NCBI GenBank assembly: GCA_018882965.1
Contig: VEQY01000022.1
Coordinates: 1-44,588 of the forward strand
Length of the DNA: 44,588 nt
Source: Mycobacterium sp.
Lineage (GTDB): Bacteria > Actinomycetota > Actinomycetes > Mycobacteriales > Mycobacteriaceae
Direction of reading: 5' to 3'
Part shown: positions 1 through 8,426 of the stretch, piece by piece
How positions within the stretch are numbered: the first letter of the stretch is position 1
Layout: every line of letters begins with the position of its first letter
The notes under the pieces: model-generated
Told to the model about the DNA's origin: nothing
The model's database searches: none
The model's input: only the letters and a program-made list of their open reading frames with translations
Made by a program: the position numbers and the translations under genes

Positions 1-50
1 CCCACGAGGAGCGCGCCGGCCCCCAGCAGCGAGCGGTTCAGGGAAGTCAT
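1..50 (-). CDS. N-terminus of a possible exported protein, cut by the window edge
   Basis: Reading leftwards from an ATG at 50-48 gives MTSLNRSLLGAGALLVG before the window ends. A short polar start with an Arg followed by a hydrophobic Leu/Ala/Gly stretch is what the beginning of a signal peptide or first membrane helix looks like. No strong Shine-Dalgarno sequence is seen upstream; the region before it is only moderately purine-rich. Only 16 codons are visible, so the family cannot be named, and this could also be chance coding potential. Confidence 0.35.
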   Translation of the reverse strand, partial: MTSLNRSLLGAGALLV

Positions 51-253
51 CAGCTGCGGCCCCGTCGCTTCCAATCACGGCAGATGCCGATACCTGCATC
101 CGGCGGGCAAAGTCCAGGCCCCTCGGCGCGACCGGCGGACCCGTGCGATCGGGGCCGGCGGGCTTCCGAAAACCTCTGACTTAACATATCCTGAGAAACG
201 CCTCGTGTTAACCTGAGAGGCATCGGGTCCTCAGACAGCGGGAGCTGCAGCGG

Positions 254-1378
254 ATGGTCCAGAATTTAGTACGAGTAGGGGCCTCGGCCTGCCTCGGGGT
301 TGGCTTGTTGGTCTGCAGCGGAATGGCCGTCGCCTCCGCTGACACCACCACCGACACCGTCGGTGCGCCGAGCGCCACGGGCACCCAAGCCGAGAGCCCG
401 GGTACTGACTCTCCGGCCACTGACTCTCCGGCCACGGATTCGGCAGCGACCCCGGCCGCCGAGAGCGCCGGTCTCGCCGACGACTCCGATCCCGCACCGT
501 CCGATTCCAGTGTCGCCGACGCCGACACCGCGGCCGTCGACAGCGGAGCATCTTCGGTCGGCGGTGATGCGGTATCCGATCGGGTGGCCGCGCGCATCTC
601 TGACGCCCTGAGCCCGGCCCTGACGGCTCGGACTGACAGGATCGGCCCCGCAGTGGATGTCTCCGGCCCGGACGCCGCAGATAACCCGCCGGCTGTGGTC
701 GCGCTGTCCACCGAGACGGCCACGGTCGCCCCGGCGGCACCGGCCGCCACACCCTCCACCGCTGTCGGCGTCACCACGGCATCCGCTGCGGGCGGGAGTG
801 GCCAGGCACAGGACTTCGCCGCCGTCGACCTGCTCGGCGCGATCTGGCAGTCGCTGGTCGACGCCGCCGCAGCGGGCACCACCGCCAGCAACAAGTCGCC
901 GGTGATCCCGGTCGCGGTCGAGGTGCCGACGGCTCTTCTGACGGCCGGGACCCTCTCGGTGCCGCTGACACTGGGGACGGAGTCCCCGGTGCCCGATGCG
1001 CTGACACCCCAGTTACTGTCAAGCCTCAGCTACGCCACCGCTCCGGCCGACGGGCCCGCCAAGACGTCCGGCGGCGGTTGGCTGGCTTACCTGGCCACCC
1101 AGATCAGCCTTGGCGTGCGCGAGGCGTTGCGCAACGTCTCGGTGACCGAACTGGCTCTCGCGGCGCTGCCCGGTCTGGTGGGCCTGCTTTTCTTCTTCGC
1201 CTCCGGGGTGGGTTTGGGACGCCGGCAGGCGCGCTTCGGGTTCGCCCTGCAGTCCACCGGCGCGATGCGATTCGCCGCGCCGGGGCCGCTGGGCGTAGTC
1301 CGGTCCGGATCCCAGATCGCGGTCCGTGTCCGGGGCGCATCCCGGGCGCACCTGACCGCGGTTTCGCACGCCGCCTAG
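254..1378 (+). CDS. Exported Ala/Ser/Thr-rich protein with C-terminal membrane anchor, unknown function
   Basis: The 374-residue product begins with a Sec-type signal peptide (hydrophobic core about residues 8-25, likely cleavage after the Ala-Ser-Ala at 27-29). Residues about 30-165 are low complexity, rich in Ala, Ser, Thr, Asp and Pro, with a short tandem repeat of the type DSPAT near residues 50-65 (15-bp direct repeats in the DNA). A more ordered stretch follows from about 190. Near residues 300-322 there is one transmembrane helix, then a basic tail starting with GLGRRQARFG. This suggests a type I membrane protein with most of its mass outside. A GGGAG sequence lies about 11 nt before the ATG. 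Its stop shares the bases CTAG with the stop of the convergent kinase gene. I recognise no catalytic domain. Confidence 0.8.
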   Translation: MVQNLVRVGASACLGVGLLVCSGMAVASADTTTDTVGAPSATGTQAESPGTDSPATDSPATDSAATPAAESAGLADDSDPAPSDSSVADADTAAVDSGASSVGGDAVSDRVAARISDALSPALTARTDRIGPAVDVSGPDAADNPPAVVALSTETATVAPAAPAATPSTAVGVTTASAAGGSGQAQDFAAVDLLGAIWQSLVDAAAAGTTASNKSPVIPVAVEVPTALLTAGTLSVPLTLGTESPVPDALTPQLLSSLSYATAPADGPAKTSGGGWLAYLATQISLGVREALRNVSVTELALAALPGLVGLLFFFASGVGLGRRQARFGFALQSTGAMRFAAPGPLGVVRSGSQIAVRVRGASRAHLTAVSHAA

Positions 1379-2685
1379 CGCCGCGCGGGAATCTCCGGTT
1401 GCGCTTCGGTATCCGGGACGGTGCCGGGGACCTCGTCCGGAACGGTCACACTGACAACGGTGCCGCCGCCGTCGCTGCCGGGTGAGATGTCGAGAATGCC
1501 CCCCATCGCATCGACCGTCACCATGAGCGACGCCAGCCCGATATGGCCCTCCGCCACCCGCCGGCTCAAAATCACGGGATCGAAACCCACTCCGTTATCC
1601 GCGACGATCAGGACCGTGGCAGACGCCGTGCGGCGCAGTACCACCTGAACCGCGGTGGCGCGCGCGTGCTTGGTCACGTTGGCCAGCAGCTCGCGAGCAG
1701 CCCGGTAGAGCAGAGTCTGCGACGGCACTCGCCCCATCTCCTCGATCTCGGTTGACACCGGGACTCCCCAGCGCTGCTCGTACCGCCGCGCCAGATCGGT
1801 AACCGCCGCTGAGAGACCCACCTCGGTCAGCACCTGCGGGTGCAGCGTGCTGACCGTCGTGCGCAACGCGGTGACGATGTCGCGCAGTGCCGCGTCGAGG
1901 TGGTCGAACCCAGACCCGCTGGGATGCTCACGCAATTCGTCGAGTTCCAGTCGAGCCGCCAGCAGGCTCTGCAGTGGACCGTCGTGGAGTTGCTCGGACA
2001 GCTCCCGGTTGGCTCGCTCGTCGGCGTGAACGGACTCCGCGACCAGGCGGCGACGGACGTCAAGAAGGTCCAGCACCCGCTGCGAGCGTCGCGCCAAGGT
2101 GAACGACAGCGCAGTCGTCGCGACGGCCAGCCAGACCAGGCACCCCACCTGTACGTAGACGACACCGGGGATGCCTCCCCACACCGGCGACTGGTACCGG
2201 ACGGCCGGCACGTCCTGCAAGCCGAGTTCACGAGACTCCGTCATTTCCATCGTCCCTCCACGCATGGCGTAGAAGACCCAGGCCAGCAGGTAACCCAGTG
2301 CCGAACTGAAACCCAGGGCCGCGGTGGCGGCCGGGCTGCTGAGGAACGCCACCGAGATCGGAAGCAGCAGGAAGATGGGGAACAGCCAGATCGTGGCGGA
2401 CCCGGAGACCACACACAGCGCAACGACGAACACGACGTCCGCGGCGGTGGCCACCCATCCGGACCACCAACGCACCGGACTGCGCATGACGTAAACCAGC
2501 CAGCACACCGAGGCGATCCCGTACGCCGCGAGCACCGCGGCGAAGGCTTTGTCCAGCCAGTGCGAGACATGGGTGAACGACACCAACAGGACGATGAGAA
2601 CCACCAGCGCGATTCGCAGAACCGACCGGATGCGCACCGGCTCGGCGGTGAGGTAGTCGAAGACTTTGGTGAAGATGCCGCGCAC
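1375..2685 (-). CDS. Sensor histidine kinase, NarL/UhpB type (HisKA_3)
   Basis: A two-component kinase with about five or six transmembrane helices in the first 190 residues and a short cytoplasmic linker. The phospho-acceptor motif is LSEQLHDGPLQSLL, the HDGPxQ signature of the HisKA_3 family. A C-terminal HATPase_c domain has an N-box (ARELLANVTKHA) and a G-box (ADNGVGFD...GHIGLASL). I chose the GTG at 2685 because it sits one base after the stop of the upstream regulator gene, as expected for translational coupling; an in-frame ATG at 2745 would overlap the regulator by about 60 bp and is less likely. There is no obvious extracytoplasmic sensor domain, so the helices themselves probably sense the signal. 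The ligand is unknown. Confidence 0.9.
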   Translation of the reverse strand: MRGIFTKVFDYLTAEPVRIRSVLRIALVVLIVLLVSFTHVSHWLDKAFAAVLAAYGIASVCWLVYVMRSPVRWWSGWVATAADVVFVVALCVVSGSATIWLFPIFLLLPISVAFLSSPAATAALGFSSALGYLLAWVFYAMRGGTMEMTESRELGLQDVPAVRYQSPVWGGIPGVVYVQVGCLVWLAVATTALSFTLARRSQRVLDLLDVRRRLVAESVHADERANRELSEQLHDGPLQSLLAARLELDELREHPSGSGFDHLDAALRDIVTALRTTVSTLHPQVLTEVGLSAAVTDLARRYEQRWGVPVSTEIEEMGRVPSQTLLYRAARELLANVTKHARATAVQVVLRRTASATVLIVADNGVGFDPVILSRRVAEGHIGLASLMVTVDAMGGILDISPGSDGGGTVVSVTVPDEVPGTVPDTEAQPEIPARR

Positions 2686-2686
2686 G

Positions 2687-3340
2687 CTAGTCCAGCAGCC
2701 CGCGACGCATGGCCTCAGCGACCGCGGCGGCGCGGTCACCGACACCGAGCTTCTCGTAGAGCCGCTGCGTATGGGTCTTCACGGTCGACGGCGCGAGGAA
2801 GAGGGACTTCGCGATCTGCGGAATGCTGGCGCCGTCGGCGATCATGGTGAGCACCTCGCGTTCCCGCTGGCTCAGTGCTGGACCGGAGGGCTCGGCCCGG
2901 CGGCGGATCTCGGCGGCCAGGCCGGCGGCGACGTCGGCCGACACCACGTCGCGTCCCTGCGCACAATCCAAGACAGCGTTGACGATGTCTGTCCGGCTGG
3001 ACTCCTTCGGCAGGAATCCGGCCGCGCCGTGCTGCAGCGCCTGATAGACGATCGCCGAGTCGGCATGGGCGGAGATCAGTAGCACTCGCGTGGGTAGTTC
3101 GTCGCGCACGACCGCGGCTGCTACGTCAGCACCGTCCATCCCCGGCATCTGATGGTCCAGCAGCGCGACCTGCGGTCGGTGCTGCCGGATCAGCCCGAGC
3201 GCCTCGACGCCGTCCGCCGCCTCCGCGACGACGTCCACCAGACCACTGCCGGTCAGAGCACGCACCAGCCCATCCCGGAAGAGCGGATGATCGTCGGCCA
3301 CGACGACGCTGACCTTCTTGTTGTTGACGGTTTCACGCAC
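2687..3340 (-). CDS. Response regulator, NarL/FixJ family
   Basis: A receiver domain comes first (VVVADDHPLFRDGL acidic pocket, phospho-acceptor Asp in ALLDHQMPGMDG, conserved Lys in GFLPKESS). It is followed by a LuxR-type helix-turn-helix (LSQREREVLTMIADGAS...STVKTHTQRLYEKLG). At about 217 residues it is a normal full-length NarL-type transcription factor. Coding similarity begins only just before VNNKKVSVVV, so the GTG at 3340 is preferred; a GTG at 3358 is also possible. It is the first gene of a two-gene operon with the kinase. Targets are unknown; the divergent permease, whose start is 72 bp away, is the nearest candidate. Confidence 0.88.
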   Translation of the reverse strand: MRETVNNKKVSVVVADDHPLFRDGLVRALTGSGLVDVVAEAADGVEALGLIRQHRPQVALLDHQMPGMDGADVAAAVVRDELPTRVLLISAHADSAIVYQALQHGAAGFLPKESSRTDIVNAVLDCAQGRDVVSADVAAGLAAEIRRRAEPSGPALSQREREVLTMIADGASIPQIAKSLFLAPSTVKTHTQRLYEKLGVGDRAAAVAEAMRRGLLD

Positions 3341-3412
3341 CCCCTCAGAGTCGCACACACCCGACTGTGACACTGGAATCGACCCGATCCCCTGAGCGAC
3401 CGCGAGGACCCG

Positions 3413-4897
3413 ATGCCGAGACCTCAGTCCGACGAGACCGCCAACCGACGACGGTTGCCGCTGTGGGTCGGGTTGGCGTTGTCGGTGGCCACCGTCGGCC
3501 CGACCATCGCAATGGCGGGCAATGGCCAGGGCCTGGTGTCCACCGTCGGCAAGGCCGTGCCGCTGGTGTTCGTCATCGGTCTGGTCGGGGTTCTGCTGGT
3601 CGGCTACAGCTTCGTGCGACTGACCCGGCACCTCAATCACTCCGGGTCGGCGTACGCCTTGGTCGGGGTGACGGTCGGTCCCCGCACCGGCTTCTTCTCC
3701 GGCTTCGCCATGCTGGGCGCCTACATCGCCTTCAGCATCGGTACGCTCGCCCTGACCGCCACCTTCACCAACGCATTCCTGGCTGAACTGGATCGCCGCT
3801 CGAAGGATCCGTTCCAGTTAGCCTGGCTGGTGCCGATTCTCGTGGCAGGGGCACTGTCGCTCCTGCTGACCGGCCGAGATACCCGCGCGCTGGCCAAGAT
3901 CCTGCTCGCGATCGAGGGACTGGGGATCGCCGCCATGGTGGTGCTGTCGGGGGTCATCCTCTACCGAGGGGGGTCTCCCTCGACCGGGGTGGATCTGAGC
4001 GTCTTCACCCCATCCGGGGTGTCGGTTGCAGCCGTACTCGGCGGGGTGGTCGCTGCCTTCCTGTGCTGGGCGGGCTTCGAGGCGTGCGTGTCGATGGGCG
4101 AAGAGACCGAAGATCCGCAACGCAACATCCCGCGGGCACTGATTGGCACCCTGGTCTTGACCGGGATTCTGTTCGTGGTGGTGATGTTCGCCCAGACGAT
4201 CGGTTTCGGCACCGACGCGGCGGGCTTGAAAGCGTTCGCGAACGCGGAGAACTCACTCGGGGCTCTCGCGCAGCGCTATGTCGGCGAGCCATTCAGCCTG
4301 CTGATCAGTTTCTCCGCGGTGGTCGGCGCCTTCGGATGTCACATGGCCACCGCCACCACCTCGGGTCGCCTGCTGTACGCGTTCTCCCGGGATGGCTTCG
4401 GACCGAAGTTTCTGAATCACATTGATTCCGGAACGGGAAGTCCGCAGCGGGCGAGCTGGTCGGTGGTGCTGGTGGCGATCGTGGTCAGCGCGGTCAGCGG
4501 ACCCACGCTGGCGCTCGGCGGGTCGGCGGGATCCTCGACGTCCACCTACTTCGTGTTCGGGATCGCCGGTTCGGTGTGCCTGATGGTCTGCTACCTGCTG
4601 GTGGAGGTCGCGACGGTCTGGTTCACGGTCACCCCCCGTTTCGGATCGCTTCATCCCGGCGAAAGCCGTGCCGCGGGGGTAGTGCTGCCCACCGCCGGCG
4701 TGGTGTTCATCGCGGTGGTGCTCTGGTTCAGCGTCAAGGACGCCGGCGGCTGGCGGGATCCACCGATTTTCGGGCTGTACTGGTGCGCCGTCGGTGCGGT
4801 GATCGCACTCGCCGCCTCCGCCAGGGCCCGCAGAATCGGACAGTCCCTGGCTGATGAGGTCGGTATCCGTGGCTCTACCGTCAGCCCGCCAGGCTGA
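3413..4897 (+). CDS. APC-superfamily amino acid/polyamine permease
   Basis: A 494-residue integral membrane protein with about 12 hydrophobic helices. The first helix carries the APC hallmark of unwound glycines (GLALSVATVGPTIAMAGNGQ), and helix 6 contains AAFLCWAGFEACVSMGEETEDP, the conserved stretch around the FExxxxxxEExxxP region of APC transporters. The role is proton- or cation-coupled uptake or exchange of an amino acid or amine; the substrate cannot be read from sequence. The ATG at 3413 has GAGGA a few bases upstream. It is divergent from the NarL-type regulator with 72 bp between them, a normal place for shared control. Its 3' end overlaps the convergent LOG gene by 17 bp. Confidence 0.88.
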   Translation: MPRPQSDETANRRRLPLWVGLALSVATVGPTIAMAGNGQGLVSTVGKAVPLVFVIGLVGVLLVGYSFVRLTRHLNHSGSAYALVGVTVGPRTGFFSGFAMLGAYIAFSIGTLALTATFTNAFLAELDRRSKDPFQLAWLVPILVAGALSLLLTGRDTRALAKILLAIEGLGIAAMVVLSGVILYRGGSPSTGVDLSVFTPSGVSVAAVLGGVVAAFLCWAGFEACVSMGEETEDPQRNIPRALIGTLVLTGILFVVVMFAQTIGFGTDAAGLKAFANAENSLGALAQRYVGEPFSLLISFSAVVGAFGCHMATATTSGRLLYAFSRDGFGPKFLNHIDSGTGSPQRASWSVVLVAIVVSAVSGPTLALGGSAGSSTSTYFVFGIAGSVCLMVCYLLVEVATVWFTVTPRFGSLHPGESRAAGVVLPTAGVVFIAVVLWFSVKDAGGWRDPPIFGLYWCAVGAVIALAASARARRIGQSLADEVGIRGSTVSPPG

Positions 4898-5498
4898 GTT
4901 CAGCGGCCGGCAGGAACAGGAATTCCGCCGGATCGTGGCGGCGCGCTCGATGGGATCGCAGCGCCGCCAACGCATCGGTGACGTCGTTGACCACGACGAG
5001 TGCCTCGCGGATCGCGGGCCGGATGAACTTGTGTTCGATGCCGTGGTCGATCAGTGCGATCAGCGGGTCGTAGTAGCCGTCGTGGTTGACGATCACGATC
5101 GGCTTGCCGTGATCGCCGAGTTGCCTGCCCACGATGACCTCGAAGAATTCCTCGTAGGTGCCCAGGCCGCCCGGCAGCACCACGAAACCGTCGCCGAGGT
5201 CCATCATGCGCCGGCGGCGCTCCTGCATGGAGTCGACGACATCGAGTTCGTCGCAGCCCCTCCAGCCGTGCTCAAGGGCATCCAGCTTGCCGGTGATGAT
5301 GCCGAGCACTCGACCGCCGGCCGCCCGGCATGCCCGCGCGCACTCCCCCATCAGGCCTATCGAGCCGCCGCCGTAGACCATGGTCAGGCCGAGGGCGGCA
5401 ATGCCCTCGCCGAGCCGCCGAGCCGCGGTGCCGAAGTGGTCGTCGAGTTCACCACTGGAGGCGCAGTACACGGTGACGGAGTGAAGTTCCTCGCTCAT
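4881..5498 (-). CDS. LOG-family protein (cytokinin riboside 5'-monophosphate phosphoribohydrolase type)
   Basis: A protein of about 205 residues of the LOG/lysine-decarboxylase-like Rossmann family. The family signature PGGxGTxxE is present (VLPGGLGTYEEFFEV), along with the N-terminal nucleotide-binding start (VTVYCASSG) and the MVYGGGSIGLMG loop. Family members release the base from N6-modified AMP by hydrolysing the N-glycosidic bond. Start choice: the ATG at 5498 is preceded by AAGGGATTCCGGA, a good ribosome site, and the protein beginning there (MSEELHSVTV) fits family length; an upstream ATG at 5537 has no such support. Confidence 0.88.
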   Translation of the reverse strand: MSEELHSVTVYCASSGELDDHFGTAARRLGEGIAALGLTMVYGGGSIGLMGECARACRAAGGRVLGIITGKLDALEHGWRGCDELDVVDSMQERRRRMMDLGDGFVVLPGGLGTYEEFFEVIVGRQLGDHGKPIVIVNHDGYYDPLIALIDHGIEHKFIRPAIREALVVVNDVTDALAALRSHRARRHDPAEFLFLPAAELSLAG

Positions 5499-5602
5499 TC
5501 CGGAATCCCTTCGCTGGCTGGGCTGCTCATACCTCATCAGCCTCGCAGCTCGCTACCCCGGCGCCCGTCCACCGCCCGGCCAACAGAGGGCTGATCCTGG
5601 AC

Positions 5603-5618
5603 TCCTCCGATCGGAGGA
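5603..5618. terminator. Perfect 16-bp palindrome downstream of the copper oxidase gene
   Basis: TCCTCCGATCGGAGGA is a perfect palindrome able to form a 6-bp stem with a GATC loop. It starts 20 nt after the stop of the multicopper oxidase (minus strand) and lies upstream of the LOG gene. No T-run follows, which is common for mycobacterial terminators. It could equally be an operator for the LOG gene. Confidence 0.45.
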
Positions 5619-5638
5619 CAACAATCCAGCCGGAGACC

Positions 5639-7174
5639 TCAGGTCAGGTAGTCGAACGTCGTCGCCATCCCGGCCTCGGCGTGGTAGGTGTTGTGGCAGT
5701 GCAGCGGCCAATAGCCGGGGTTGTCGGCAACGATGGCGATCCTCACGGACTGTTTCGGGATCACGATGACCGTGTCCTTGCGTGCGCCGAGTTTCCCTTC
5801 CGCGTTGAGCACCGCGAAGGTGTGCCCGTGCAGGTGCATCGGGTGCCACATCCGGGTGTTGTTGGTGAAGGTCATCGTCGCCTGCTGGCCCTGTTTGATC
5901 GCAAACGGCTTGTTGTCCGGGTAGGGCCCGTTGATACCCCACTCGTAGCCGGTATCCGCTGCCGTCAGATCGGCCCGCATGTCGGTGTCGGCTTTGGTGA
6001 ACTTCAATTGAGCTTCGCCGGTCGCGGTGAACATGTCCACGGTGCCGACCTTTCCGTTCAACTCCGGGGGCTGGAAGCCGGTCGGCGGCATGCTGCCGCC
6101 GCCGGTGGACAGTAGTGCTCGCGCCATTCCATCCTTGCCCTCAGCCAGTGCGACCAGGGGGAAGACACCGTCGGCGGCAGTGACGAGGACGTCATACCGT
6201 TCACCCATGCCCAGCAGCAGCGCGTCCACCTCGGCCGGTTCCACCGGGAACCCGTCGGTGTGGGTGACTGTCATCCGGTGACCGGCCAAGGCGACCCGGA
6301 ACGCGGTGTCTGAGCCGGCATTGATGAAGCGGATGCGGATGCGCTGGCCCGGCTTGGCTGTGAAGGTCGTGGGGGCGTCCGGAATCCGGCCGTTGATCAC
6401 GAAGTACGGGTAGGTGACGTCTCCGGGGTCCCCGCCCAGGAGTTCACTGCCTCCGGCGCCCATCGCACCCATGGATCCCGTACCGCCCATGGATCCCATC
6501 GCGCCCATGCCACCGGCCTTGAGTTCGTCGAAAATCTGTTGCGGGGATCTGCCGACACCGTCGGTCCAGTCATCGAGCATGACGATCCACTCCGCGTCAT
6601 ACCTGCCGGCATCGCGAGGATCGTCCACGATGAGCGGCAGGTACAAGCCGGTGTCAGCCTCGACCCCGGTGTGCGGGTGCGCCCAGTAGGTCCCCGCGTC
6701 AGGAACCGAGTAGGTGTAGACGAACGACTGCCCGGCGGGGATGTTCGGCGTAGCCGGCATAGCCCCATCCATGTCGTTCCTCAGGGCGAGGCCGTGCCAG
6801 TGCATCGACGTGGGTTTGTCCAGCTTGTTGTTGACCGTGATCGTCAACTCGTCACCGACATTGGCCCGGATGAGCGGCCCCGGCACCGTGTCGGCGTAGC
6901 CGAGGGTGTTGACGACCTTGCCACCCAGGTCGACGGTCACCGGCTGCGGGTTGAGGGTCATGCTCACCGTGCGCCCGGTGTGCGGCCGGGCTGCCTCCGC
7001 CGTTTTGATCGCATCTGCCAGTCCGGCACTGACCGCGGTCGGCTGGGTCTGCAGAGCCGTGGGCGGCGCGGCCGAGCGTGAGCACGCGCTCAGAGCGAAC
7101 CCCGCACCAGCGGCCAGGCTTCCGGCGAGGAATTTCCGCCGGTTGACGTCGTTGGGTGTGTGCTTTCCTGTCAC
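5639..7174 (-). CDS. mmcO: Exported multicopper oxidase (MmcO-like)
   Basis: A 511-residue three-cupredoxin oxidase very similar to mycobacterial MmcO (Rv0846c). The N-terminus has a twin-arginine motif (NRRKFLAG) and then LSAC, so it is probably a Tat-exported lipoprotein. All copper-binding motifs are present: MHWHGLAL and TYWAHPHTG near the N-terminus, HPMHLHGHTF, and the type 1/type 3 signature HCHNTYHAEAGM at the end. A Gly/Met-rich loop around residues 220-245 (repeats of GGMGAMGSMGG) resembles the Met-rich insert that binds Cu(I) in CueO-type cuprous oxidases. The inferred role is oxidising Cu(I) and other metals outside the membrane in copper defence. The GTG start has AGGAG upstream. 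It follows the SDR gene by 21 bp. Confidence 0.92.
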   Translation of the reverse strand: MTGKHTPNDVNRRKFLAGSLAAGAGFALSACSRSAAPPTALQTQPTAVSAGLADAIKTAEAARPHTGRTVSMTLNPQPVTVDLGGKVVNTLGYADTVPGPLIRANVGDELTITVNNKLDKPTSMHWHGLALRNDMDGAMPATPNIPAGQSFVYTYSVPDAGTYWAHPHTGVEADTGLYLPLIVDDPRDAGRYDAEWIVMLDDWTDGVGRSPQQIFDELKAGGMGAMGSMGGTGSMGAMGAGGSELLGGDPGDVTYPYFVINGRIPDAPTTFTAKPGQRIRIRFINAGSDTAFRVALAGHRMTVTHTDGFPVEPAEVDALLLGMGERYDVLVTAADGVFPLVALAEGKDGMARALLSTGGGSMPPTGFQPPELNGKVGTVDMFTATGEAQLKFTKADTDMRADLTAADTGYEWGINGPYPDNKPFAIKQGQQATMTFTNNTRMWHPMHLHGHTFAVLNAEGKLGARKDTVIVIPKQSVRIAIVADNPGYWPLHCHNTYHAEAGMATTFDYLT

Positions 7175-7195
7175 TGTCGCGCTCCTATCCTCATG

Positions 7196-8029
7196 TCATC
7201 CTTCCTTGGACCTGCCATGGGCGTCGACCGCTACCTGTTGCCACTGCTGCCAGGTTGTCAGTCGCTGCTCGTATTCCTTTCTGGCCCAGTCGAAAGCCTG
7301 GTCGCCCAGAAAAATCCGCAGCGGCGGTGTGTCCGCATCGACGATTCTCATGATCGCCTCGCGCGCTGCCCGCGGATCGCCGAGTCGAACCATTCGCGCC
7401 TCGCGGTCGATCTCGAACCTCTGGTACGCGGCCGAATAGGCGTCGAGGTGTCGGGATTGTGGGGCTCTACTGACGATCCCGGTGTTGAATCCGCCTGGTT
7501 CGATCAGGGTTACGCGTATCCCGAACGGCTCGACCTCCCCGGCCAGCGATTGTGTGAACCCCTCCAGGGCCCACTTCGACGCGTGGTACGCACTCAGGTA
7601 GGGGAAGGCCGTCACCCCGCCGATTGACGACACCTGGATGAGATGGCCGGCGCGCTGCGCACGCAGGTACGGCAGTGCCGCCTGGGTGATCCACACCGGG
7701 CCGAAGAAGTTCGTCTCCATTTGGGCGCGAAGCTCCGCCTCGGTCAACTCCTCGACGAAGCCGTAGTGGGAGTACGCCGCATTGTTGATCACGACGTCCA
7801 CGCGTCCGAAGTGTTCGTGGGCGGTAGCCACCGCGGCGAATGCGGCGTCGCGGTCGGTGACGTCCAGCGCGATCGGTAGCAGCGCTGCTCCGTAGCGCTC
7901 GGTCAGGTCGGCCAGCGTGCTGATATCTCGGGCGGTGGCGGCGACCCGGTCGCCGCGCTCGAGGGCGCCGATCGTCCACTCCCGTCCCAGGCCCCGCGAG
8001 GTTCCGGTAATGAACCAGACCCGACTCAC
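7196..8029 (-). CDS. Short-chain dehydrogenase/reductase (classical SDR)
   Basis: A 277-residue NAD(P)-dependent oxidoreductase. The TGxxxGxG cofactor motif is at the N-terminus (FITGTSRGLGRE), NNAAYSHYG matches the NNAG structural motif, the catalytic Ser lies in QVSSIGG and the catalytic pair is YHASK. It belongs to the classical SDR type with an extended C-terminus often annotated simply as oxidoreductase. The substrate is not predictable. The GTG start overlaps the stop of the small upstream ORF (GTGA), and the copper oxidase follows 21 bp later, so the three are probably one transcript. A functional link to copper is not obvious. Confidence 0.88.
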   Translation of the reverse strand: MSRVWFITGTSRGLGREWTIGALERGDRVAATARDISTLADLTERYGAALLPIALDVTDRDAAFAAVATAHEHFGRVDVVINNAAYSHYGFVEELTEAELRAQMETNFFGPVWITQAALPYLRAQRAGHLIQVSSIGGVTAFPYLSAYHASKWALEGFTQSLAGEVEPFGIRVTLIEPGGFNTGIVSRAPQSRHLDAYSAAYQRFEIDREARMVRLGDPRAAREAIMRIVDADTPPLRIFLGDQAFDWARKEYEQRLTTWQQWQQVAVDAHGRSKEG

Positions 8030-8112
8030 CGCACCGACCTCCCGATCAACTCCGCGCTGGGAGCACCGACCTCGGGTGCCGCTTCGGCAACGGTGAAGGT
8101 GGTCGCGGACAT
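8026..8112 (-). CDS. Possible 28-residue peptide coupled to the SDR gene
   Basis: An ATG at 8112 is preceded by GGGAGAGGAACCG, one of the best ribosome sites in the window. It opens a frame for MSATTFTVAEAAPEVGAPSA and eight more residues, ending in a TGA that overlaps the GTG of the SDR gene. The coupling suggests the ribosome site serves to load ribosomes for the SDR, with the peptide as a leader. It could also be the remnant of a longer gene. No conserved domain is recognisable in so short a product. Confidence 0.4.
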   Translation of the reverse strand: MSATTFTVAEAAPEVGAPSAELIGRSVR

Positions 8113-8426
8113 CGGTTCCTCTCCCGCGGGAGTGTGCGAGCGACGGTATTGCATCATCGATACGATCATCCCCGCCTCGTTCCCGCGCGTAACATCGCGT
8201 TCGGCGTTACGCGGGCTCCGCACCTGAACCTGCACTCTCGGTTTCACGAATGGTGGTGCCTGCGCGCATGGTGACTTCTTGGACCCGGATCTCGACGTCG
8301 ATCGGGCTCAGACGAGTGTTTCTCAGCCCGCATCGCATGCTTGTCCGCCATCCGGATCCAGTGCAGGACGATGCCGAGGTCAACCGATCAGGGGACGCGC
8401 CCGATCAGCACCTCAAGCGGTAGTGC
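8113..8426. other. 314-bp intergenic region between gabD2 and the SDR/oxidase operon
   Basis: This stretch follows the gabD2 stop and precedes the small-ORF/SDR/oxidase unit, so it probably holds that unit's promoter. It contains a clear inverted repeat (8186-8213). A minus-strand frame from an ATG at 8338 to a TAA at 8207 could encode 43 residues, with a plausible middle (DVEIRVQEVTMRAG), but codon third positions and the lack of a ribosome site give it little support. No larger gene is visible. Confidence 0.4.
8186..8213. promoter_or_regulatory. Inverted repeat CGCGTAAC-N12-GTTACGCG, candidate operator
   Basis: Two perfect 8-bp arms at 8186-8193 and 8206-8213 are separated by 12 bp, in the leader region 74-101 bp upstream of the small ORF. 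Size and symmetry fit a dimeric repressor site (TetR- or MarR-like). It does not match the RicR or CsoR copper boxes as I know them. No regulator gene is adjacent. Confidence 0.45.

Noticed and set aside
1840..2850. Long plus-strand open frame opposite the histidine kinase and response regulator
   Set aside because: Arg/Gln/Gly-rich, no family features, no ribosome site; it is antisense to two clearly recognisable genes.
8207..8338. 43-codon minus-strand ORF in the gabD2/SDR gap
   Set aside because: A plausible-looking middle part, but no ribosome site, weak codon bias at the end and its stop lies inside the inverted repeat.
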